From Bacteroidales bacterium (lineage in GTDB: Bacteria > Bacteroidota > Bacteroidia > Bacteroidales > Dysgonomonadaceae), in contig JAAYFR010000019.1 of the NCBI GenBank assembly GCA_012728155.1, positions 1 through 7,260 on the forward strand: a stretch of DNA of 7,260 nt. The letters are read 5' to 3'. Below the pieces are notes generated by a model, which was not told the DNA's origin, made no database searches, and saw only the letters and a program-made list of their open reading frames with translations. Positions within the stretch are counted from its first letter, which is position 1. Each line of letters begins with the position of its first letter. Below, one piece after another: positions 1-6,731 of this stretch. The position numbers and the translations under genes were made by a program.

Positions 1-1103
1 ATATTGAGACCGATCACACACTTCTCAAACAGATACTTACCAATGTAGTTTCCAACGCCGTAAAATGTACGCTGCAGGGCGGCATCACCATCCGGCTGGA
101 GGAGCAAGGGCAACTGCTCTTTACCATTATTGACAGTGGCGTCGGGATGGATGCCAACGAGCTCCCGGAGATATTCAAACCTTTTTCCAGGATGCAAAAT
201 CCGTTGCAGACCGAAGGGAGTGGTTTCGGCATGTATGTCACAAAGGGATTGGTTGAACTGTTAAAAGGAAATATTGAGGTGACATCGAAGAAAGGAGAGG
301 GGACCTCCGTCGTAATCACCCTCCCATTCCAGCGGGTATCAAATAAGGTCATCAATGGAGAGGAGAATCCTGAGCTGTCCGGGAGCAGCAAGAGGGCTCC
401 CTCTAATCTTCCTTTCAAAAAAATACTCCTCTTCGAAGATGACCTTCCATTGGGGAATATGATCAGTGAATATCTTACGCGCAACGGATATAAAGCCACG
501 TTATGCAATCATCCCGACAATGTCAACCGTTTTCTAAAAGAGGTTTCCCAATTTGATATCGTTTTCACCGACATGCATATGCGCCAGATAACCGGAACAG
601 ATATCCTCTACAAAATCCGGAAGAAAGGGAGCCGGATACCGATCTGGTTGATGACGGCAGATGACGACTATACTATGGAAAGGGCTTTATCGGAAGGATT
701 CTCCGGCTTGGTCAGAAAGCCCATCAACATGAGCCGGCTCACCGATATCCTGTCGAAGGGGAGAAAAATCCAATTTCCCCAACTATCCACTCTCTTTCAA
801 GGAGATGAAGAGGCCATCAAAGATATCCTCGCCGGTTTTGTCGATTCAACCGATAGAGAGATGGATACCCTGGAGAGTTACATTGAACAGGGAGAGTTTG
901 CAAAAGCACAACAACTGAGTCACAGGATCTATCCCTTCTTGGAGCAACTCGATGCCGGTCACCTTTGCGTTGCTTTACACAAAATGGATCGGTTGAGAGG
1001 AGAAGACAAAGTGGCCTATCCCAGCTGGAAAGAAGAGTTGTCAAAAACAATTGAAGAGATTAGAAAATTCAGTGCCGATATCCGTAGGGACTACCTGTCA
1101 TGA
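1..1103 (+). CDS. Hybrid sensor histidine kinase, C-terminal part (HATPase-REC-Hpt), 5' truncated by window
   Basis: This is the 3' end of a hybrid kinase. The frame is open from the window edge (first full codon at base 3) and 366 codons are visible. A methionine codon at 147 lies inside the ATPase domain and is not the start. Domains in order: HATPase_c, about residues 1-108, with N-box (LTNVVSNAVK, N18), G1 box DSGVG (44-48), F box IFKPF and G2 box GSGFG (72-76); a receiver, about 137-250, with acidic residues at 146-147, phospho-acceptor D190 (TDMHM), T218 and K239 (RKP); and an Hpt domain to the C-terminus with candidate phospho-histidine H307 (LSHRI). The sensor and dimerisation/His-phosphotransfer parts lie upstream, so the signal is unknown. 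The expected role is autophosphorylation, transfer to D190, then to H307, then to a separate response regulator. The convergent NtrC-type gene, whose stop abuts this one, is the obvious partner; that pairing is inferred from position. Domain calls are firm. Confidence 0.95.
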   Translation, partial: IETDHTLLKQILTNVVSNAVKCTLQGGITIRLEEQGQLLFTIIDSGVGMDANELPEIFKPFSRMQNPLQTEGSGFGMYVTKGLVELLKGNIEVTSKKGEGTSVVITLPFQRVSNKVINGEENPELSGSSKRAPSNLPFKKILLFEDDLPLGNMISEYLTRNGYKATLCNHPDNVNRFLKEVSQFDIVFTDMHMRQITGTDILYKIRKKGSRIPIWLMTADDDYTMERALSEGFSGLVRKPINMSRLTDILSKGRKIQFPQLSTLFQGDEEAIKDILAGFVDSTDREMDTLESYIEQGEFAKAQQLSHRIYPFLEQLDAGHLCVALHKMDRLRGEDKVAYPSWKEELSKTIEEIRKFSADIRRDYLS

Positions 1104-2465
1104 TCATAAGTCGATATTATATTGATGCATCTTATTATAGAGCGTTTTCCGGTCGATCTGAAGCAGAATAGCCGCCTTGGTCTTGTTCCCTTTCACTTGC
1201 GCCAACGCTTTCAATATCTTTTCTTTTTCTTCCTTCGGTTCCGCGACCAGCGAAAGATTTACTTTCGGCAATAGCTCCTCTTTTTTCGTGGTGAGCAGTG
1301 GTAAACTGTCAGGAGTAATGGTGTTTCCCCTTGTAAAAAGTACTGCTCGGCGGATCACATTGCGCAGTTCCCTCAGGTTGCCAGGCCAGGAATAGCTGTT
1401 CAATACCGACAATGCTTCCGGAGAGATGAGTTCCACCTCACGGCCAAGCTCCCTGTTGGCCTCTTCCCTGAAGTGATCGGCATAAGAGAAGATATCTTCC
1501 ACACATTCGCGCAACGATGGCACCCTGATCATAAACTCGTTCAGCCGATGATAGAGATCTTCCCTGAAATTCCCGTCACCAATCGCTTTCTCCAGATTTT
1601 CATTGGTTGCGGTAAGAATACGCACCTCTACATCCAAATCGGTAGCACTACCCACCGGCCTTACTCTTTTCTCCTGCAAAGTACGCAGCAGTTGCATCTG
1701 CACGCCATAAGGCAGATTGCCCACCTCATCAAGAAAGAGGGTGCCACCATGTGCCTCCCTGAAAAATCCGCTCTTATCTTCTATCGCGGAGGTAAACGAT
1801 CCTTTCTTGTGACCAAAAAGTTCACTCGGAGCCAATTCGATAGACAAGCTACCACAATCTACTGCAATAAAAGGGGCATCGGCCCGGTTACTGCGGGTAT
1901 GGATCAGGCGGGCCACATGCTCCTTTCCGGTACCGCTTTCACCTGTAATCATCACCGCCATCTGGGTGGGGGCTACCAAATCGATGTGGCTGTACATCTG
2001 GAGGGAAAGTCTACATTCTCCTTTCACAAATTCGCTAAGCCCAACAAGGGATTTTTTCTCACTCAATTGTCTTTCAGGCAAGCGGTTATTTTCCTGGCGC
2101 ATTTCAAAAACAGCTTCAATTTTTCTCGTAAGGATATCGGGGTTGATCGGTTTTTCCAGGAAATCGAACGCCCCCAATTTAATGGCCGACACGGCTGTCT
2201 GGACTTCACCATAACCGGTCATGATAATGACCGGTATCGCAAGACCTGCTTCGTTCAACCAGTTTAGCAACATAATACCGTCGCCATCAGGCAGGCGCAG
2301 GTCGGAAAGGATTATCTGATAAAGATCCGATTGAGAAAGCTCCTCCCGGGCCGCCATCATGCCCGAGCACAGTGTGACCGAAAATCCATTTCGTTCGAAC
2401 CATTTCTGAAGCATAGCCCCAAAGGAACGATCATCTTCAACTATCAGTATTCTTTTGCTATCCAC
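1104..2465 (-). CDS. NtrC-family sigma54-dependent response regulator
   Basis: This is a 453-residue bacterial enhancer-binding protein. The receiver spans about 1-120, with acidic pocket EDD (10-12), phospho-acceptor D55 (LSDLRLPDGDG), T83 and K105 (EKP). The AAA+ ATPase spans about 145-375, with Walker A GESGTGKE (175-182), Walker B GGTLFLDE (240-247), the arginine-finger segment REDLYHRL (301-308) and sensor II GNLREL (362-367). The C-terminus (about 412-453) is a Fis-type helix-turn-helix with the pattern KGNKTKAA..L.IDRKTLYNK. The loop that contacts sigma54, normally GAFTGA, reads GSFTSA (222-227). The start codon is GTG: a TAG stop lies directly upstream in frame, and the receiver begins at residue 4, so no other start fits. 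No Shine-Dalgarno is evident. The gene is convergent with the hybrid kinase and divergent from the M24 peptidase. It should activate sigma54 promoters once D55 is phosphorylated; the targets are unknown, the divergent gene being the best candidate. Confidence 0.95.
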   Translation of the reverse strand: MDSKRILIVEDDRSFGAMLQKWFERNGFSVTLCSGMMAAREELSQSDLYQIILSDLRLPDGDGIMLLNWLNEAGLAIPVIIMTGYGEVQTAVSAIKLGAFDFLEKPINPDILTRKIEAVFEMRQENNRLPERQLSEKKSLVGLSEFVKGECRLSLQMYSHIDLVAPTQMAVMITGESGTGKEHVARLIHTRSNRADAPFIAVDCGSLSIELAPSELFGHKKGSFTSAIEDKSGFFREAHGGTLFLDEVGNLPYGVQMQLLRTLQEKRVRPVGSATDLDVEVRILTATNENLEKAIGDGNFREDLYHRLNEFMIRVPSLRECVEDIFSYADHFREEANRELGREVELISPEALSVLNSYSWPGNLRELRNVIRRAVLFTRGNTITPDSLPLLTTKKEELLPKVNLSLVAEPKEEKEKILKALAQVKGNKTKAAILLQIDRKTLYNKMHQYNIDL

Positions 2466-2480
2466 CTATCCAATCAGTTA

Positions 2481-2496
2481 TGGCGTAAAGATAGCA
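2481..2496 (+). promoter_or_regulatory. Candidate sigma54 (-24/-12) promoter facing the M24 peptidase gene
   Basis: The sequence TGGCGTAAAGATAGCA has the invariant GG and GC dinucleotides at the required 10-nt spacing. It matches 8 of the 12 defined positions of the consensus TGGCACG-N4-TTGCW: TGGC at the -24 end, and T, GC and A at the -12 end. Transcription would start near 2507, about 38 nt before the ATG at 2545. It sits directly beside the gene for a sigma54 activator, which makes it more credible than the motif score alone. I found no other GG-N10-GC match in the intergenic spaces of the window. Function is inferred. Confidence 0.5.
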
Positions 2497-2515
2497 GTTT
2501 TTCAAAAAAATCAAC
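2486..2515 (-). promoter_or_regulatory. Candidate Bacteroides-type promoter for the NtrC-family gene
   Basis: On the minus strand, GTTG (2515-2512) is followed after 18 nt by TATCTTTA (2493-2486), a 7-of-8 match to the -7 consensus TAnnTTTG. It lies about 20 nt ahead of the GTG start. It overlaps the sigma54-like element on the other strand, so the two promoters could not be occupied at the same time. The sequence is AT-rich and the match could be chance. Confidence 0.25.
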
Positions 2516-2523
2516 TAATTTTG
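2516..2523 (+). promoter_or_regulatory. Bacteroides-type -7 element (TAATTTTG) upstream of the M24 gene
   Basis: TAATTTTG is an exact match to the Bacteroidetes primary-sigma -7 consensus TAnnTTTG and would start transcription near 2530, about 15 nt before the ATG. No clear -33 TTTG is seen at the usual distance; only T-rich sequence around 2498-2502. It would give the peptidase gene a basal promoter in addition to the sigma54-like one. Confidence 0.4.
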
Positions 2524-2544
2524 ATCTCAAAAAAAAGATTCTAT

Positions 2545-3717
2545 ATGAACAATCTTCCATTACAAGAAACCGGATCAAGGTTAAAGAGGGTACAACACGC
2601 TATCATAGAGAGGCAAGCCGATGCTTGTATCATCACTTCATCTGTCAATCAGTACTGGCTCTGTGGATTTATTTTCGACGGTTTTATTTTCCTGTTTCCG
2701 GAGGGAGAGCCCATCCTATTTGTAAAACGCCCTTCCCATATCAGGGACGAACGAGCCAAACAGATCCGCAAACCCGAACAGATCCCCGATATGTTGAGGG
2801 AAGAGGGGAAACCTTTACCTGCACGTATCCTGATTGAAGCCGATCAACTCTCGTTCAGCGCAACTACCCGCCTGCAGGCAGCGTTGGGTATGCCGGAAGT
2901 CAACAACATTTCAGCTGAACTAAGGAGGATACGGGCAGTAAAATCAGAATACGAACTGGAACAGATACGTGAAAGTGCCCGAATTCACACCAAAGTGTAC
3001 CAGTTGATCCCCTCTTTGTATTGTAAGGGAATGACCGATCTGGAGTTACAGATAGAAATTGAGCGACAGATGCGGCTGCATGGGTCGGTGGGCATCTTCC
3101 GCTCTTTCGGTGAGAATATGGATATCTTCATGGGAAGCATGCTGGCCGGCGACAATGCCCAGGCGGCTTCACCCTATGATTATGCTTTGGGTGGTGAAGG
3201 AATCACACCGCTCTTACCGATAGGAGCCAATGGAACTCCCCTCCTTCCGGGGAGCACCTTGATGGTGGATATGGCAGGGAATTATCGCCCATGGATGGAT
3301 GATATGACCCGCACCTTCGCAATTGAACATGCTCCTGATATTGCCTATAAGGCGCATCAGGTATCCATTGACATCCACAATGCCATTATAAGAGATTTCC
3401 GTGCCGGAGCCCTCTGTTCCGAGCTCTACTTGTTGGCAGAGGAGATAGTCAACCAAAACGGTCTATCTCCCTACTTCATGGGCACTCAGCAGCAGGCCAA
3501 ATTTATCGGCCACGGCGTTGGCCTGGAGATCAACGAACCGCCTGTCCTCACCCCCCGTTCGCAAGAAGCGCTGGAACCGGACATGGCATTTGCCCTGGAA
3601 CCTAAATTCGTACTGCCCGGCATCGGGGCGGTAGGGATAGAGAATACCTACATAGTGCATGAATCTGGTTTTGAGAAGATCACTCTCTGTGAAGAAGAGA
3701 TCGTGGTATTATCGTAA
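2545..3717 (+). CDS. M24-family metallopeptidase (aminopeptidase P/prolidase-like)
   Basis: This 390-residue cytoplasmic protein (no signal peptide) has a creatinase-type N-terminal domain (about 10-130) and a pita-bread M24 catalytic domain (about 135-388). All five metal ligands are present with family spacing: D242 (VDMAG), D253 (DDMTRT), H323 (GHGVG), E352 (ALEP) and E366 (GIENT). M24B enzymes use two divalent metals to cleave X-Pro bonds. Other usual active-site residues are missing: no histidine in the stretch preceding D242 (none in 180-241), N330 where GHGxGLExHE normally has its second histidine, and G364 where aminopeptidase P has an arginine two residues before the last glutamate. 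Substrate choice is therefore uncertain. I chose ATG 2545 because it has an A-rich leader and directly precedes the conserved N-terminal fold. An in-frame start at 2455 would run through the promoter region and into the neighbouring gene, and its extra 30 residues look non-coding. The gene is divergent from the sigma54 activator. Confidence 0.9.
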   Translation: MNNLPLQETGSRLKRVQHAIIERQADACIITSSVNQYWLCGFIFDGFIFLFPEGEPILFVKRPSHIRDERAKQIRKPEQIPDMLREEGKPLPARILIEADQLSFSATTRLQAALGMPEVNNISAELRRIRAVKSEYELEQIRESARIHTKVYQLIPSLYCKGMTDLELQIEIERQMRLHGSVGIFRSFGENMDIFMGSMLAGDNAQAASPYDYALGGEGITPLLPIGANGTPLLPGSTLMVDMAGNYRPWMDDMTRTFAIEHAPDIAYKAHQVSIDIHNAIIRDFRAGALCSELYLLAEEIVNQNGLSPYFMGTQQQAKFIGHGVGLEINEPPVLTPRSQEALEPDMAFALEPKFVLPGIGAVGIENTYIVHESGFEKITLCEEEIVVLS

Positions 3718-3771
3718 AAAAAGAGAATATAATCAGAAACCGTATTGGCTTATCATTTATCCTTTTTTTAT

Positions 3772-3779
3772 TACCTTTG
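3772..3779 (+). promoter_or_regulatory. Bacteroides-type -7 element (TACCTTTG) upstream of the DUF4468-like gene
   Basis: TACCTTTG is an exact match to TAnnTTTG and sits in the 134-nt gap after the peptidase gene. Transcription would start near 3786, leaving a leader of about 65 nt before the ATG at 3852. A TTG at 3745-3747 is the nearest -33 candidate, but its 24-nt spacer is longer than usual. The gap has no convincing terminator hairpin for the upstream gene. Confidence 0.45.
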
Positions 3780-3851
3780 CCATTAGAAGAGGGCGAAGAA
3801 TTTTTTATGCCTCGATTAGAAAAGAGTGATAACCAGACTTATTATTAGAAG

Positions 3852-4433
3852 ATGAAAAAACGTACTATTAATTTTATGTTATTGACGATCACATCCCTGC
3901 TTTGCGCAGTGAGTAGTCTGTCAGCCCAAAGCCGAATTTCTTCAGAATATCTGAAAGGAGCTGTTCCGATGGAAGAGGGGGAGATCGTTTTCCGCAAATC
4001 GTTCAATGCGCCGGGCATGAGTCGCGACTCACTGATGAGTCTTACCCGGGAGTGGATCAACGGAAGGGAGAATCAAGAAGAGAACCGTTCGTGCAGGGTA
4101 TTGATTTTTGATGAAGAAAAAGGTTCCATCGTCGCCGGATGCAGCGAAAAACTTGTTTTCAGATCCTCTATGTTCTTGTTGGATCAATCGGATATTAACT
4201 ATAATATCCATGCGATCTGTACTCCCGAATCCGTAAATATGACAATTATCAGAATTAGATATAAATATGATAATGAGCGGTATACTGCTGAAGAGATCAT
4301 CGCCGACGAGGTAAGTCTCCGCAAGAATCAGACGGAAATTTCAAGATCTTCACAAAAATGGAGGATAAAAACGATTGACTTCGTGAAAGATCTATTCAAC
4401 GATTATCATATTTTCCTTTCCGATAAGAAATAA
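3852..4433 (+). CDS. Exported DUF4468-like protein of unknown function
   Basis: This 193-residue protein has an N-terminal signal peptide: KKR, a hydrophobic core at 8-20, and probable signal peptidase I cleavage after A25 (SLSA|QS). C18 is not in a good lipobox, so it is probably periplasmic and soluble rather than a lipoprotein. Residues about 41-140 resemble the Bacteroidetes domain DUF4468: a short strand EGEIVFRKSF, then APGMSRDSL leading a helix, then a strand pair with GSIVAG, then YNIHAIC. The later KYDNERYTAEE and KWRIKTIDFVKDLF segments also recur in that family as I remember it. No catalytic motif is visible and the biochemical role is unknown. The gene starts 3 nt after a 13-codon upstream ORF and ends 23 nt before the convergent GH76 gene stop. 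The family call comes from recognised sequence pattern, not a search. Confidence 0.8.
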   Translation: MKKRTINFMLLTITSLLCAVSSLSAQSRISSEYLKGAVPMEEGEIVFRKSFNAPGMSRDSLMSLTREWINGRENQEENRSCRVLIFDEEKGSIVAGCSEKLVFRSSMFLLDQSDINYNIHAICTPESVNMTIIRIRYKYDNERYTAEEIIADEVSLRKNQTEISRSSQKWRIKTIDFVKDLFNDYHIFLSDKK

Positions 4434-4456
4434 GACGATATTGGCTGTTTTATCTG

Positions 4457-5929
4457 CTATTTGAAAAAGCTGTAATAATCTATGTTCCCGTCAGCGTCGA
4501 TTAGTTGATAGCGTGCCAACACAGCATATTCAGCTGCGAAAGAAAAACTAAACATTCCTTCCCTATTGTCATCGTTGTTATTAAGCTCCCAGCCGGTCAA
4601 CAGGTTGGAAGGCAGAAAGCCGTTATGGAGAAAATGGTCATAACCATAATCGAGGTTCTTCTGGAAAGAGTCGATATAACTACCCACTTTGGAATACCAA
4701 GGATAAAAATCCACATAGGCTCTCATCAGCACACCATTGAACCAGTTATTGAAGCCGTCTATCTTATAGCTATAATATCCATCCACTTCCCGATCTTTTT
4801 CCGCAAAAAAGGAGAAACTCGCATCCGCCAGATCCGACCCTTCCGTCAAGTATTTATTATTCCCTGTCACCCTGTAGAGATCGGCTGCACCCGAAAGCAT
4901 GGTCCCACTATTGTAGGTGAAGGGTGTTCCTCCCCTGTCGAGGCAAATAATCCCTTTTCGGTATGTAACCCCATCGATTATTTCCAACTCGGGTTTCCCG
5001 GGAGTACAGCCGCCCATCATATCGCTGTATACGCCATCTTCCCGGATCAGGTACTGTTTTTGCCAATTGTAGATCTTTTTGGCGAAGGCGAGGTAATAAT
5101 CGCTTTTCTTCATCTGTACCGTTTTTCTTGTCTTGCCGTCTTCAGGATCGATATAGCGATGTGTCACCTCATCATTTTTCCCTTTATAGAGTTCATGGAG
5201 CCAGACCAGAGGGCTTACCATCGGCCCGTTACTGCAGGAATGTTTGGTAACATATCCCGGTCCCCAGGGAATTCCTCCTATCTCTTTCCCGTTCTCACCA
5301 ATGGTACAGTCCCACCCGTCGAGCACATATTCAGTCAGATATTCCGCTTTTTCAAGATATTGCTCTTCACCGGTCAGTTTATAGGATTCCAGCAGCTCAC
5401 GTACCAGCCACATCTGGTCGTCGTATACATTCTCAATCCCTTCTACTTTTGCACTGCCTTTGGATGCTCCCCGGTGCACACCGTAAACCGTCCACTCCCC
5501 GGTACCTGTATAGGAGGTCAACGTAAAAGTGCCCAGATAGTAATCAGCGTTGTCATACAGTTTTCGGAGTTGCTCTTTATACCGGTCGAAATGAATTTTA
5601 TAGAGCGAACCATCTCCTTGTTCTTGCTCCATTTGAAGCGCATGAAGGATCGCATTGACCGCCTCTATGGTACTCGTATACATCCATATACTTCCTACCT
5701 CGTCTGAACGCACATCAGTATAGGGATTGTAATACCGGGCCATTGCCATTCCGCTTCCTGTAAAATGAGCTGCGAACGCGTTATCCGCGAGTTCAATCGC
5801 CCGTGTCAGGTTCCTTATCGTAAGGCTCTCTTTCTGCAGAAGCCCTCCCTGCTTACGGTTTTCCGACACAGTCCCTCCACAGATACAGGTTAAGAACCAG
5901 AAGAGACTTCCTATTGTAATAATTTTCAT
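4457..5929 (-). CDS. GH76-family glycoside hydrolase, probable alpha-1,6-mannanase, exported
   Basis: This 490-residue protein has features of glycoside hydrolase family 76, retaining endo-alpha-1,6-mannanases with an (alpha/alpha)6 barrel. The adjacent acidic pair typical of the catalytic site is D170-D171 in VYDDQMWLV. Other family-like segments are the TYNSGTMLSGAADLYRVTG helix start (338-356), CSNGPMVSPLVWLHELY (232-248) and the aromatic-rich FNNWFNGVLMRAY (393-405). The N-terminus is a secretion signal (KIITIGSLFWFLTCICGG). Cysteines at 15 and 17 make a lipoprotein possible, but neither sits in a good lipobox. Expected action is on alpha-mannan backbones such as yeast mannan or related glycans, at the cell surface or in the periplasm. 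No SusC/SusD pair or other mannan enzyme is seen in the window, so the gene looks solitary here. Its ATG at 5929 lacks a Shine-Dalgarno. It lies 81 nt downstream of the ABC permease gene on the same strand. Confidence 0.85.
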   Translation of the reverse strand: MKIITIGSLFWFLTCICGGTVSENRKQGGLLQKESLTIRNLTRAIELADNAFAAHFTGSGMAMARYYNPYTDVRSDEVGSIWMYTSTIEAVNAILHALQMEQEQGDGSLYKIHFDRYKEQLRKLYDNADYYLGTFTLTSYTGTGEWTVYGVHRGASKGSAKVEGIENVYDDQMWLVRELLESYKLTGEEQYLEKAEYLTEYVLDGWDCTIGENGKEIGGIPWGPGYVTKHSCSNGPMVSPLVWLHELYKGKNDEVTHRYIDPEDGKTRKTVQMKKSDYYLAFAKKIYNWQKQYLIREDGVYSDMMGGCTPGKPELEIIDGVTYRKGIICLDRGGTPFTYNSGTMLSGAADLYRVTGNNKYLTEGSDLADASFSFFAEKDREVDGYYSYKIDGFNNWFNGVLMRAYVDFYPWYSKVGSYIDSFQKNLDYGYDHFLHNGFLPSNLLTGWELNNNDDNREGMFSFSFAAEYAVLARYQLIDADGNIDYYSFFK

Positions 5930-6010
5930 TTGTTATCGCCAGAAAAAATCTTTATTATACAATCCCAAAGAGACAAAGGCAATCTCTCCTCTCCTTTTTC
6001 ATGATCTTTA
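5930..6010 (-). promoter_or_regulatory. Spacer between ABC permease and GH76 gene, with weak -7-like element
   Basis: This 81-nt gap separates two minus-strand genes. On the minus strand TGCCTTTG (5981-5974) matches TAnnTTTG at 7 of 8 positions and could start a GH76 transcript with a leader of about 40 nt. No -33 element is seen upstream of it. The only hairpin is a 5-bp stem with a 9-nt loop around the same place, too weak to call a terminator. Read-through from the ABC genes is equally possible. Confidence 0.25.
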
Positions 6011-6727
6011 TTACACAAATTTCTCCCGTTTCTGGAGGTTGAGGAAGCCGATCATCAACCAGACAATGCTACCGATTATCAGGAAAAGGCGGTTTTTAAG
6101 GATGATATTCTGCCAAATCAGGGGATGGATGTCGGTAGGCGTGGAAAACGGATTCAGGAAGAGGTTCCAGTATGCATTTGCCCACTGTCCGTTGCCGCCG
6201 ACAACAATAAAGAAGAGAAGCCCCAGAACAATCATAATCACTGCCGTACCATTGCCGCTCCGGGTGATGGTGGAGAACATAAAAGCCAGGTTACCGAAAA
6301 AGAGCATCGGAAAAATAAGCTGGGCAGCCATCTCAAATATATTGACAGGATAAAGCAAGATACGGGCTACGTAGGCAAAAAGGATCAGGATAAGATAATT
6401 GGCCAGATAAATCATCAGCATACGCACTCCCCACACCTTATAACGGTAATTGGGTATGCCAAAGATAATCTCCAATATCCGATTATCTTCATCATTCTGG
6501 ATACCGAAGACAATCGGGTAGAAAATAAGTAACAGGCAGGGGAAGAGCAACAAGCCATAGATCGACCCCTCGTTGATCTCCGCCCTATTCCATGCCTGCT
6601 GGAACATGAAAAAGGCAAAAAAACCAAAAGCAGCCAAAAGAAACCAGAAGAATTTACCGGCAAATATAATCTTCAAATTATACCGGACAATCCTGGTCAC
6701 CAACACCCTATATTTTTTTAAATTCAT
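6011..6727 (-). CDS. ABC-2-type transporter permease, six membrane helices
   Basis: This 238-residue integral membrane protein has six predicted hydrophobic segments at about 26-44, 55-76, 103-124, 135-154, 160-178 and 213-230, the usual half-transporter layout of ABC-2 permeases. Between helices 2 and 3 is the charged stretch IQNDEDNRILEIIFGIPN, typical of the cytoplasmic coupling region that meets the ATPase. Both termini are basic (KKYR at the start, KREKF at the end), which suggests a cytoplasmic location. The start ATG lies 4 nt after the ATPase stop, so the two are very likely co-transcribed and translationally coupled. The likely role is export or membrane-component translocation; the substrate cannot be read from the sequence. 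Confidence 0.85.
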   Translation of the reverse strand: MNLKKYRVLVTRIVRYNLKIIFAGKFFWFLLAAFGFFAFFMFQQAWNRAEINEGSIYGLLLFPCLLLIFYPIVFGIQNDEDNRILEIIFGIPNYRYKVWGVRMLMIYLANYLILILFAYVARILLYPVNIFEMAAQLIFPMLFFGNLAFMFSTITRSGNGTAVIMIVLGLLFFIVVGGNGQWANAYWNLFLNPFSTPTDIHPLIWQNIILKNRLFLIIGSIVWLMIGFLNLQKREKFV

Positions 6728-6731
6728 TGCT

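Noticed and set aside
1473..2267. Open frame of 264 codons on the plus strand opposite the NtrC-type gene
   Set aside because: The minus strand encodes complete receiver and AAA+ motifs over the same bases; the plus-strand product has no coherent domain.
2347..2365. Inverted repeat CGGGC/GCCCG as a possible activator binding site
   Set aside because: Short, inside the activator coding region, and GC-rich codons explain it; no second copy is seen nearby.
2455..2544. In-frame 30-codon N-terminal extension of the M24 gene
   Set aside because: It would overlap the start of the activator gene and cover all promoter-like elements, and the encoded residues do not resemble the family N-terminus. 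ATG 2545 is preferred.
4441..4457. TTGG...GC resembling a sigma54 promoter
   Set aside because: The GG to GC spacing is 11 rather than 10, and it lies between two convergent gene ends with no gene to drive.
4505..5707. Open frame of 400 codons on the plus strand opposite the GH76 gene
   Set aside because: It is antisense to a clear enzyme with family motifs, and its translation shows no recognisable domain and looks like a shadow of the coding strand.
5969..5987. Possible terminator hairpin AGAGA...TCTCT between permease and GH76 genes
   Set aside because: Only a 5-bp stem with a 9-nt loop and no T-run after it on the minus strand; likely chance in purine-rich DNA.
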